NCBI GenBank assembly: GCA_045222795.1 | Contig: JBGUZF010000059.1 | Span: 1 to 29,472, forward strand | DNA from: Colimorpha sp045222795 | Lineage (GTDB): Bacteria; Bacteroidota; Bacteroidia; Bacteroidales; P3 | Direction of reading: 5' to 3' | Length of the DNA: 29,472 nt | Shown here: positions 22,850 through 29,472 of the stretch, one piece after another | How positions within the stretch are numbered: the stretch's first letter is position 1 | Layout: each line of letters starts with the position of its first letter | Translations under genes and position numbers: made by a program | Notes under the pieces: generated by a model | The model's database searches: none | What the model saw: only the letters and a program-made list of their open reading frames with translations | Told to the model about the DNA's origin: nothing

Positions 22850-23213
22850 GACAATAGAATTGGTAGCCGAAGAAGGCAAGTCATTGTCCTCCGGCAGTCT
22901 GCGGCTCTATGCATTGCCGTATGGCTGCGTGGACCTGTACAACTACGACCCGCTGAACAAGCGCGCCGCCGTGGGCATCATGGTGGCCAACGAGTATCGC
23001 CGCCAAGGCTACGCCCTCGCCATGCTCCATCAACTACAAGAATTAGCCGCCAGCTACCACCTACACACGCTCTACGCCGACATTGCCTCCATCAACACCG
23101 CCAGCATCGCCCTCTTCCGCAAGGCAGGATACACCCAGTGCGGACACTTCAAAGAATGGCTCGAATACGACAGCCACTTCATCGACAACATACGCATGCA
23201 GAAATTGCTATGA
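22836..23213 (+). CDS. GNAT-family N-acetyltransferase (RimJ/RimL-like), N-terminally short
   Basis: About 125 residues of a GNAT acetyltransferase. The conserved core is GCVDLYNYDPLNKRAAVGIMVANEYRRQGYA (acetyl-CoA loop RRQGYA), then LHTLYADIASINTASIALFRKAGYTQCGHFKEWL, typical of RimJ/RimL-like or SpeG-like proteins. These usually have about 50-60 more residues at the N-terminus (first strand and substrate helices). Here the frame is closed by the recG stop, so the start must be TTG 22836 or GTG 22842, inside an AAAGTGG repeat. It is either a shortened but functional enzyme or a decayed one; no frameshift is visible in the remaining part. Its stop overlaps the mltG start as ATGA, so the gene is still in a coupled operon. 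Confidence 0.8.
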   Translation: MKVEKTIELVAEEGKSLSSGSLRLYALPYGCVDLYNYDPLNKRAAVGIMVANEYRRQGYALAMLHQLQELAASYHLHTLYADIASINTASIALFRKAGYTQCGHFKEWLEYDSHFIDNIRMQKLL

Positions 23214-24199
23214 AAAAGAAAACAATCATCATACTAGCAATACTAGTCGTACTAGGACTACTAGGAGCACTAGGCCTGCTAACCCTCCTCAACTCGCGCA
23301 CTGCAAATACCGAGCCTGTCCGCATCTACCTGCCCGAAGGCACCACCTACGAGGCAATGTGCGACAGCCTCGGCGCCTCCTCCACCTTCCGACTCATGGC
23401 ACGCACCCTCAAGCTCGACGAACGAGTACGTCCAGGCAGTTATGTGGTGCAGCCACAGATGAGCGAACTAACACTCGTCCGGAAGCTCCGCAACGGCCAG
23501 CAGGACCCCATACGTCTCACAATTGGCAAGTTCCGCACACCGCAGCAACTCAACGACTACCTGAACCGGAAGCTGATGCACGACAATTTCAACTTTACTC
23601 TTTCCACTTTCCACTTAGTCCTCCCCGACACCTACGAGTTCTACTGGACGGTAACGCCGGAGCAGTTCATGCAGCGGATGGAAAAGGAATATGACAAATT
23701 CTGGATGGAAGAAGTTGGTACGAATGGCGAATATCGCTTTGAAATGTTGTCGATGAGCGACTTCATCCCCGACATACAACTTGCAACAATCATCATCGCT
23801 TCAATCGTCGAGGAGGAAACCAACTACGGGCCCGAGAAGCCACTGATAGCCAGCGTCTATTGGAACCGTCTGGAACGCGGCATACCTCTGCAGGCCGACC
23901 CGACGGTGAAGTATGCAGTGGGTGACTTCACCCTGAAGCGCATACTGCACAAGCACCTCGCCACCGAGAGTCCCTTCAACACCTACCTCCACGCTGGACT
24001 TCCGCCTGCCCCCATCTGCCTGCCTTCGAAAGCCACCATCGATGCCGTAATAGCGGGAGAGGACATGGAATCCAATTATCTCTATTTCTGCGCCTCCGAC
24101 AAGATGGACGGCACCCACCGCTTCGCCGCCACCCTCGCCGAGCACAACCGCAACGCCGCCGCCTTCCACCGCGCACTCTCGGCCCGCGGCATCCGATAG
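23210..24199 (+). CDS. mltG: Endolytic murein transglycosylase MltG (YceG-like)
   Basis: A 329-residue inner-membrane lytic transglycosylase that cleaves nascent peptidoglycan strands. One N-terminal transmembrane helix (residues 6-27) is followed by VRIYLPEGTTYEAMCDSL (LysM-like part). The YceG core contains LPDTYEFYW (138-146), the catalytic glutamate region IIASIVEEETN (Glu201 is the equivalent of E. coli Glu218), SVYWNRLERGIPLQADPTVKYA, FNTYLHAGLPPAPICLPSKATIDAV and YLYFCASDKMDGTHRFAATLAEHN. All core motifs are intact. Residues 126-136 (NFNFTLSTFHL) come from a TTTCCAC heptamer array. Compared with Bacteroidales MltG as I know it, roughly 25 residues before the PDTYE/PNTYE motif are missing at that place. 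The helix itself is encoded by 9-nt CTAG repeats. Translation is coupled to the GNAT gene by ATGA. Confidence 0.92.
   Translation: MKKKTIIILAILVVLGLLGALGLLTLLNSRTANTEPVRIYLPEGTTYEAMCDSLGASSTFRLMARTLKLDERVRPGSYVVQPQMSELTLVRKLRNGQQDPIRLTIGKFRTPQQLNDYLNRKLMHDNFNFTLSTFHLVLPDTYEFYWTVTPEQFMQRMEKEYDKFWMEEVGTNGEYRFEMLSMSDFIPDIQLATIIIASIVEEETNYGPEKPLIASVYWNRLERGIPLQADPTVKYAVGDFTLKRILHKHLATESPFNTYLHAGLPPAPICLPSKATIDAVIAGEDMESNYLYFCASDKMDGTHRFAATLAEHNRNAAAFHRALSARGIR
23232..23276. repeat. CTAG-containing 9-nt tandem repeat in the MltG membrane helix
   Basis: TACTAGCAA, TACTAGTCG, TACTAGGAC, TACTAGGAG and CACTAGGCC follow without gaps. Five CTAG tetramers are spaced exactly 9 nt apart. Each unit encodes x-Leu-small (ILA, ILV, VLG, LLG, ALG) using the otherwise rare Leu codon CTA. 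Confidence 0.8.
23587..23616. repeat. In-frame TTTCCAC heptamer array inside mltG
   Basis: TTTCAAC, TTTACTC, TTTCCAC and TTTCCAC follow at period 7. They encode FNFTLSTFHL just before the LPDTYEFYW motif. This orientation is open in all frames. Confidence 0.75.
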
Positions 24200-24238
24200 C
24201 ACCCTTCCGACAAGACCTGTTTTTCAATTGTTTTACTA

Positions 24239-24313
24239 TTGTTCTTCAGTTGTTCTTCAGTGATTGACTGAAGAACAACTGAAGAACAACTGAAGAAACA
24301 CTGAAGAAATGAC
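24239..24313. repeat. Perfect 22-bp inverted repeat with further GAAGAACAACT copies
   Basis: GTTCTTCAGTTGTTCTTCAG (24241-24260) is perfectly complementary to 24268-24287 around the 7-nt loop TGATTGA. Two further A-T pairs extend the stem to 24239 and 24289. Each arm is itself made of an 11-nt word (GAAGAACAACT) and about two degenerate copies continue to 24313. It follows mltG by 40 nt and lacks a T-tract. It may act as the transcript end of the mltG operon or be another member of the short-repeat set. The rest of the 260-nt gap holds A-rich GTTAAAAA words and the next promoter. Confidence 0.8.
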
Positions 24314-24391
24314 CTACCCAACGGCTAGCACGAGTTGTTTCGGGGTTAAAAAAAGTTAAAAACAAGGGACTGGCGACAACAAAAACACTTA

Positions 24392-24426
24392 TTTTGTATC
24401 TAATAGTAAAATAATTCGTATTTTTG
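24392..24426 (+). promoter_or_regulatory. Bacteroidota-type promoter of the tandem T9SS genes
   Basis: TTTTG (24392-24396) and TATTTTTG (24419-24426) fit the TTTG / TAnnTTTG consensus with 22 nt between them. Transcription would start near 24433. That excludes a TTG at 24424 as the start codon and leaves about 27 nt before TTG 24460. TTCGTATTTTTGC followed by TTTTTAATA nearly repeats the DPP IV promoter. Confidence 0.55.
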
Positions 24427-24459
24427 CTTTTTAATACGAGTAGTGTACACCTTCAGACT

Positions 24460-26880
24460 TTGAAGCATAACAGATACATAATAAGCCTATTAGTGGTCGC
24501 CATTGTCCTCGTTTCCGCCTCGCGCGCAGGCGCGCAAACGGTGGTTACTCCATGCCCCGAGGTGCTTATCGACCAGAAATACGACCACATCGGGAGCGAG
24601 GTGTACCGTCGTAAGGGCTGGGACACCGTGCTGACATGCACCAACCACACCATGGAGCTCACCGCGGAACCATATATCCCCGTGCAATACTTCAACGGCA
24701 CCTATATCGTGGAGGAGATACCTTACAATCCGCCCGACCCCACCTTCGCCCGCGGAGCCCAGATGCCCATCTCGACGGACGACAACTTTGCCAATGTGCT
24801 GACCCAGATACCCTTCAACTTCTACTTCTTCGGCATCAAGAAAGATCAGTTCTGCCTCGGCGCCAACGGCTTGGTGTCGTTCAGCTCGAGCATACACACC
24901 GTCTATGGTTCGGCCAATGACCCTGGCATGCAGTGCCCGTGGCAGTATTCGGCACCCATACCATGGGCCAACACCACCACGGGAGCCCCGACGGACCTCG
25001 ACGTGATGCGCGACGCCATCTACGGCGTCTACGAGGACACCCACCCGCTGGGTTCGTACCTGACGGGCACGCAGGGCATCTACTACGGTATCCAGGGCGA
25101 GTACCCGTGCCGCAAGATTATCTGCTCGTGGAAAGGCATACCGCCCTACCCCGGCAGCCAAAACCTCAACAACCGCTGCACCTACCAGATAGTGTGCTAC
25201 GAGGGCTCGAACATCATCGAGGTGCACGTGCTGCACCGCGGCGTGAACACGAGCTGGCAGAACGGCGTAGGCATCATAGGCATACAGAACGCCACAGGCG
25301 TGCCGCAGGTGCACAGCAACGAGATGGGAGCCCCCAACGCCTATGTGTCCGACGGAAAGCCGGCGGCCTTCTTCCCGGCAGGCAAGAACACCTTCAACAC
25401 CGAACTGGACCACGTGGCCTACCGCTTCACCCCCAAGGGCACCACGCAGAAGACCTACTACTGGTACCGTATCTACGACGACGGACGGCCCAACGATACG
25501 CTAACGGAGAACCAGAACGACACTATCGGCTACTATGTGCCGATGGACAACAGCGACACATTGCACCCCACGCTGACCAAGGCCTATGTCTCGCCCACCG
25601 TCGAGGCACGCTATGTGCTGAGCCTTACGTTCCGCAACGCCGACACCACATGGTACCGTCTCTACGACACCATCACCATCGGTATGGACACCCTACAGGC
25701 CCTCGGCATACACCATATAGCCGAGCCCGACAGCAGCCGACAGCGCAACGTCTGCAAGGGCAAGAGCACGACGCTGTCGCTGGCCATACCCGACGACCAG
25801 ACGGCCACGGCCATCAACTGGCGCCTGACACGCATCATGAACGGCGCCGAGGTGTTGCTGCCCGACGACCTGTACCGCACCGACGCCTCGCGGCGCAACA
25901 TCACGGTGCACCCCGACCCGATGGCCGACACCATGCCGGAGAACAGGATAGACTCCATCGTGGTGATGGCCACCTGCGACTTCAGCAACGGATGCACCAA
26001 CTACGACACCTTCCTGCTGAGGGTGCACCGCAACTACGACTACACTGTGGATACCGGCATCTGCATCGGCGAGACCTTCCGATGGGACGCCAACGGACAG
26101 AACTACACCCAAACCACCATGAGCCCCGTGGCACGCCTGCAGACAAACGTGGGCTGCGACTCCATAGTGCGCCTCCACCTGACAGTGAACGACAGCAGCA
26201 CCCTCGTGGACAAGCGCGTGGAATGCAAGCCCATCTACTGGCACGGGAAATGGTACAAGACCTCAAATGCCGCCACCATGGAGGGTGACACCGTTAGACT
26301 CAAGAACCAGTGGGGCTGCGATTCGGTGGTGCGGCTCGACCTTAGCGTATATCCAGTCACGCCCCGCATCGAGAGCAGCATCGAGCAGTTCGACTATGAC
26401 CACCCCGAAGCGGTGCTCACTGATGTCAGCACAGGCAACGACAGCCGCCGCTGGCTGCTCCCCAACGCTCCCGACCAGACAGCCCCGGTGGCCTACTACA
26501 CCATGCCCGCCGGCATGGACGAAGCCACAATACGCCTGGTGGCCTTCAGCCCCTACGGCTGTTCGGACACGGCAACATTAATACTGCCCTTCAACAGCGA
26601 GACGTTCTGGATTCCCAACATATTCACCCCCGACGACCCGGCGGGCAACACCCTCTTCGCCCCTGTAAGCACAGGTACCCTGACACAAGAGATGTATATC
26701 TACGACCGCATGGGACGGATGGTGTACCACTGCGAGGGCGTGGACTGCGCCTGGGACGGGCGCGACACCCACGGCAACCCCTGCCGCCAGGACGCCTACG
26801 CCTACGTGATACGTTACACAAACCAATATAAGCCCGACCAGTCGGTGATCCGCAAAGGGTCGGTGACGCTGATAAGATAA
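24460..26880 (+). CDS. T9SS type B cargo protein (gliding motility-associated C-terminal domain), copy 1
   Basis: An 806-residue predicted surface or secreted protein. Of the in-frame options, TTG 24460 gives a proper signal peptide (MKHNRYIISLLVVAIVLVSASRAGAQ); the upstream TTG 24424 falls in the promoter. The mature N-terminus TVVTPCPEV leads into a large beta-rich region. It contains FNFYFFGIKKDQFCLGANGLVSF, CPWQYSAPIPW, YGVYEDTHP, YPCRKIICSW, YQIVCYEGSNIIEVHV and GIIGIQNATG, a layout like nidogen-type or other extracellular beta-sandwich modules (inference). The conserved TYYWYRIYDDGRPNDTL follows. Two units then each end in GCDS(I/V)VRL. The last 90 residues are a type B sorting domain (FWIPNIFTPDDPAGNTLF, EMYIYDRMGRMVYHCEGVDCAWDGRDTHG, YAYVIRYTN). 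It is a tandem paralogue of the next gene. Ligand and role are unknown; adhesion or a surface layer is plausible. Confidence 0.85.
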   Translation: MKHNRYIISLLVVAIVLVSASRAGAQTVVTPCPEVLIDQKYDHIGSEVYRRKGWDTVLTCTNHTMELTAEPYIPVQYFNGTYIVEEIPYNPPDPTFARGAQMPISTDDNFANVLTQIPFNFYFFGIKKDQFCLGANGLVSFSSSIHTVYGSANDPGMQCPWQYSAPIPWANTTTGAPTDLDVMRDAIYGVYEDTHPLGSYLTGTQGIYYGIQGEYPCRKIICSWKGIPPYPGSQNLNNRCTYQIVCYEGSNIIEVHVLHRGVNTSWQNGVGIIGIQNATGVPQVHSNEMGAPNAYVSDGKPAAFFPAGKNTFNTELDHVAYRFTPKGTTQKTYYWYRIYDDGRPNDTLTENQNDTIGYYVPMDNSDTLHPTLTKAYVSPTVEARYVLSLTFRNADTTWYRLYDTITIGMDTLQALGIHHIAEPDSSRQRNVCKGKSTTLSLAIPDDQTATAINWRLTRIMNGAEVLLPDDLYRTDASRRNITVHPDPMADTMPENRIDSIVVMATCDFSNGCTNYDTFLLRVHRNYDYTVDTGICIGETFRWDANGQNYTQTTMSPVARLQTNVGCDSIVRLHLTVNDSSTLVDKRVECKPIYWHGKWYKTSNAATMEGDTVRLKNQWGCDSVVRLDLSVYPVTPRIESSIEQFDYDHPEAVLTDVSTGNDSRRWLLPNAPDQTAPVAYYTMPAGMDEATIRLVAFSPYGCSDTATLILPFNSETFWIPNIFTPDDPAGNTLFAPVSTGTLTQEMYIYDRMGRMVYHCEGVDCAWDGRDTHGNPCRQDAYAYVIRYTNQYKPDQSVIRKGSVTLIR

Positions 26881-26890
26881 TCGTTGAAAA

Positions 26891-29347
26891 ATGAGAACCA
26901 TGAAATATAAGAAAGCATTAATGCTGGCCGCGATGGCCATCGGTATCGGGAGTGTTGCAGCCCAGGAGGTGGTGAGTCCTTGCCCCGAGGTGAAGATCCT
27001 GCAGAAGCCCGACAACATGAACGACCCCTACTACCATCAGAACCAGAGCTATGTGACACGCGGATGGGACACGGCAGTGACCTGCGCGATACACCAACTG
27101 GAGCTGAGTGCGGAACCCTATATACCCGTGCAGTTCTTCAACGGCACCTACACCGTTGAGGAAATCCCTTACAACCCACCAGACACCACGTTCTATTTAG
27201 GTGGATTGGGTACCCGTATGGACATCAACTCCGACGATGTCTTTGCGCCTGCTGCCACCAATATTGCATTCCCATTTTATTTCTTTGGCATAAGAAAGAG
27301 CTACTTCCGACTTGGCGACAATGGTCTGGTGACATTCACCACAAGCTACATGTCACAATCACCTGGAGGTTCAACACCCAGCGGCAACCACTGTCCTTAC
27401 TCATATAGTTCAGGCATTCCCTGGCATCCGACAAACAACAGTGGCAACCCCACGCCAGAAAGCGAGTTCCACCGCATGCACGACGCCATCTATGGCGTGT
27501 ATGAAGACACCTATCCTCAGCCCTCAACCGTCACCTACCCTCAAGGCATATACTATGGTGTGCTGGATAATTACCCCTGCCGCAAAATTATTGCCAGTTG
27601 GAATCAAATACCGCTGTTCGGCAACACCCCCGAACGTCAGACCTATCAGATAGTGTGCTACGAAGGATCGAACATTATCGAGGTGCACGTGAAGCGGCGC
27701 GGTTGCTGTTCGTCGACCACAGGAGGACGCGGTACTATCGGTATACAGAATGCCACAGGTCTTCCCCAAGTACAGGGCGAACTAGGTACTTCTAACGCCT
27801 ATGTTACTCCCAACTCACCGGCCTCATTCCCGGCACCGGGATGGAATCCCCGCCAGGTGGGAAGCGGAGTTACCGCCAACGAAGTAGCCTTCCGCTTCAC
27901 GCCGCAGGGCAACACACAGAAGACCTATTATTGGTACCGCATTTACGACGACGGACGGCCTAACGACACCCTGACACAAAATACCACCGATACCAATGGA
28001 TGGTATGAACCAATGGGTTCAGACCCCGACCATCCCACACTGACCAAGGCCCATGTGGCTCCTACCTGCAACGCACGCTATGTGCTGAGCCTTAACTTCA
28101 AGAATGCCGACACAACATGGTACCGTCTGAAAGACACCATCACCATAGGCTACGACCACGAGAACGACATGCAGTTGAAGCATCCCGCCGAGCCCGACAG
28201 CAGCCGCCGCCACGACGTCTGCCAAGGGCAGAACGCCACGGTATCGCTTATCTTCAACCCATTGCTCACTCCAAAGACAAAGACATGGACCGTGTCGCGC
28301 ATACTGAATGGCACGGAAATCACGCTGCCGCAGTCTATGTACACCATAGCCCCCGACCAGATGAGCCTCACCCTGCGGCCCGACCCGCAGAGCGACACCC
28401 TGCCGCGCAACAAGATTGACTCCGTACGTATACAGGCATTCGTTGAGTTCACCAACAGCTGCACCAACTTCGACACCTTCCTCATCCGCACCTTCCCCAA
28501 CTTCGACACTGTGGACAAGCGCGGTATCTGCCAAGGTGAAACCTTCACCTGGTCCTTGAACCATCAGACCTACACACAGAGCACCACCTCGCCCCAAGTC
28601 ACCTTGCAATCAGAGCCGGGATGCGACTCGGTGGTACACCTCGACCTCACCGTTTCGAGCACTAGCCTGACCATCGACACCATCGTGGACTGCAAGCCCG
28701 TGTACTGGAAAGGCAAATGGTACTACACCTCCAACACCGCCACCGCAGCTGGCGACACAGTGGTGGAGAAGAACCAGTGGGACTGCGACTCTGTTGTCAG
28801 ACTCAACCTCTCGATTTACCCCCTTACGGCCAAACTGACGAGTAGCGTCGATCACTTCGACATGAACAACCTCGACGTGGTGCTCACCGACATAAGCATC
28901 GGCGGCGACAGCCGTCGCTGGATATTGCCCACAGGCCCCGAGCAGACCTCGGAGGTGGCCTACTACACCATCCCCGCCAACTATAACGAGGCCGACATAC
29001 TCATGATTGCCCACAGCCCCTACGGCTGCCTGGACACAGCAGAGATAATCATACCGCTCAACAAGGAGTTCTTCTGGGTTCCCAATGCCTTCACGCCCGA
29101 CAATCCAGCCGGCAACGAACTCTTCGGTTCGGTGAGCGTCGGCACCCTTACGCAGGAGATGTATATCTACAACCGCTGGGGTGAGCAGGTATACTACTGC
29201 TCAGGTGTCGACTGCACATGGGACGGCCACGACACCCACGGCCGCGCCTGCCCGCAGGGAGCCTACGTCTACATCATCCGCTACACAAACATCTTTGACC
29301 CCAAGGAGACCAAGATAGTCAAGGGCGCCGTAACACTGATACGATAA
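26891..29347 (+). CDS. T9SS type B cargo protein, copy 2 (tandem paralogue)
   Basis: An 818-residue paralogue of the preceding protein, 10 nt downstream; ATG 26891 or ATG 26900 (MKYKKALMLAAMAIGIGSVAAQ) both give a signal peptide. The same blocks occur in the same order: VVSPCPEV, EPYIPVQFFNGTYTVEEIPY, FPFYFFGIRKSYFRLGDNGLVTF, CPYSYSSGIPW, YGVYEDTYP, YPCRKIIASW, YQIVCYEGSNIIEVHV, GTIGIQNATG, YYWYRIYDDGRPNDTL, two CDSVV units, and a type B sorting domain (FFWVPNAFTPDNPAGNELF, EMYIYNRWGEQVYYC, CTWDGHDTHGRACPQGAYVYIIRYTN). Divergence is concentrated in the N-terminal third (27180-27660), where the DNA is also more AT-rich and the loops differ in length. T9SS type B domains usually lead to secretion with or without cell-surface attachment. 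It ends 2 nt before asd. Confidence 0.85.
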   Translation: MRTMKYKKALMLAAMAIGIGSVAAQEVVSPCPEVKILQKPDNMNDPYYHQNQSYVTRGWDTAVTCAIHQLELSAEPYIPVQFFNGTYTVEEIPYNPPDTTFYLGGLGTRMDINSDDVFAPAATNIAFPFYFFGIRKSYFRLGDNGLVTFTTSYMSQSPGGSTPSGNHCPYSYSSGIPWHPTNNSGNPTPESEFHRMHDAIYGVYEDTYPQPSTVTYPQGIYYGVLDNYPCRKIIASWNQIPLFGNTPERQTYQIVCYEGSNIIEVHVKRRGCCSSTTGGRGTIGIQNATGLPQVQGELGTSNAYVTPNSPASFPAPGWNPRQVGSGVTANEVAFRFTPQGNTQKTYYWYRIYDDGRPNDTLTQNTTDTNGWYEPMGSDPDHPTLTKAHVAPTCNARYVLSLNFKNADTTWYRLKDTITIGYDHENDMQLKHPAEPDSSRRHDVCQGQNATVSLIFNPLLTPKTKTWTVSRILNGTEITLPQSMYTIAPDQMSLTLRPDPQSDTLPRNKIDSVRIQAFVEFTNSCTNFDTFLIRTFPNFDTVDKRGICQGETFTWSLNHQTYTQSTTSPQVTLQSEPGCDSVVHLDLTVSSTSLTIDTIVDCKPVYWKGKWYYTSNTATAAGDTVVEKNQWDCDSVVRLNLSIYPLTAKLTSSVDHFDMNNLDVVLTDISIGGDSRRWILPTGPEQTSEVAYYTIPANYNEADILMIAHSPYGCLDTAEIIIPLNKEFFWVPNAFTPDNPAGNELFGSVSVGTLTQEMYIYNRWGEQVYYCSGVDCTWDGHDTHGRACPQGAYVYIIRYTNIFDPKETKIVKGAVTLIR

Positions 29348-29349
29348 CC

Positions 29350-29472
29350 ATGAAGATAGCCGTAGTAGGAGCCACAGGCCTCGTGGGCCGCGAGATGCTC
29401 ACCGTTCTCGCCGAGCGTGGCTATGCCAATGAAGAGATAATCGCTGCCGCCTCGGAACGCTCAATAGGTAAA
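29350..29472 (+). CDS. asd: Aspartate-semialdehyde dehydrogenase, N-terminal fragment
   Basis: The window ends after 41 codons. MKIAVVGATGLVGREMLTVL is the Rossmann NADP-binding start (GATGLVG) of aspartate-semialdehyde dehydrogenase, which reduces aspartyl phosphate on the path to lysine/diaminopimelate, threonine and methionine. ERGYANEEIIAAASERSIGK matches the following family segment with the SxRS-like phosphate-binding region. The catalytic Cys and His lie beyond the window. The start is only 2 nt after the second T9SS gene, so it appears to be read from the same transcript unless a promoter lies within that gene. Confidence 0.85.
   Translation, partial: MKIAVVGATGLVGREMLTVLAERGYANEEIIAAASERSIGK

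Noticed and set aside
22568..23209. Upstream extension of the mltG reading frame into recG and GNAT
   Set aside because: The extension is an Arg/His/Pro-rich shadow. ATG 23210 gives the normal membrane helix and overlaps the GNAT stop as ATGA.
2712..24313. Possible CRISPR arrays in the short repeats
   Set aside because: Units are 7-11 nt, contiguous and without spacers, and no cas genes are present.
24933..26288. Plus-strand 451-codon frame within the first type B T9SS gene
   Set aside because: Arg/His/Pro-rich shadow. The true frame matches its tandem paralogue throughout.

Overview
The window looks like a chromosomal segment of a Bacteroidota bacterium, most likely order Bacteroidales. 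The evidence is four proteins ending in type IX secretion system (T9SS) sorting domains, two small outer-membrane beta-barrels ending in Phe, TAnnTTTG-type -7 promoter elements, almost no Shine-Dalgarno sequences, and a Bacteroidales-style DPP IV. GC is visibly high in the housekeeping genes. It is lower in the BspA-like gene (5767-7458) and in parts of the last T9SS gene. I cannot name genus or species.

Layout. 1-258: 3' end of a T9SS cargo gene followed by an intrinsic terminator. 406-7458 (+): dipeptidyl peptidase IV, a beta-barrel protein, glutamyl-tRNA synthetase, an OmpH/Skp-like chaperone and a BspA-type leucine-rich-repeat T9SS cargo. 15096-7451 (-): NAD synthetase, a Pif1-like helicase with an HRDC-like end, a GWxTD-domain protein, a lipid A-type acyltransferase and a GT2 glycosyltransferase. 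15261-24199 (+): topA, a GT2/polyprenyl-phosphotransferase-like fusion, a beta-barrel protein, coaD, recG, a short GNAT acetyltransferase and mltG. 24460-29347 (+): two tandem paralogous T9SS type-B cargo proteins, then the start of aspartate-semialdehyde dehydrogenase. Much of this is envelope biology (lipid A acylation, glycan synthesis, outer-membrane biogenesis, peptidoglycan cleavage, surface proteins) mixed with information processing and cofactor synthesis. Several genes start at TTG or GTG.

The most unusual signal is a dispersed set of short degenerate tandem repeats with word lengths of mostly 7-9 nt (TTGAAAA/TTTTCAA, TTTCCAC, GTGGGGA, GGAGTTAA, AAATCTTGT, CTCAGTCA and others). I count about fifteen loci. 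Some sit in gene junctions, several as inverted pairs. Others lie inside genes with the reading frame kept: DPP IV, the glycosyltransferase, MltG, the helicase and the signal peptides of both beta-barrels. Several coincide with apparently shortened or altered gene ends (coaD C-terminus, GNAT N-terminus, acyltransferase N-terminus, an internal MltG segment). A second notable point is that NAD synthetase has lost two of the three catalytic residues of its glutaminase domain. No tRNA, rRNA, CRISPR array, transposase or phage gene was seen.
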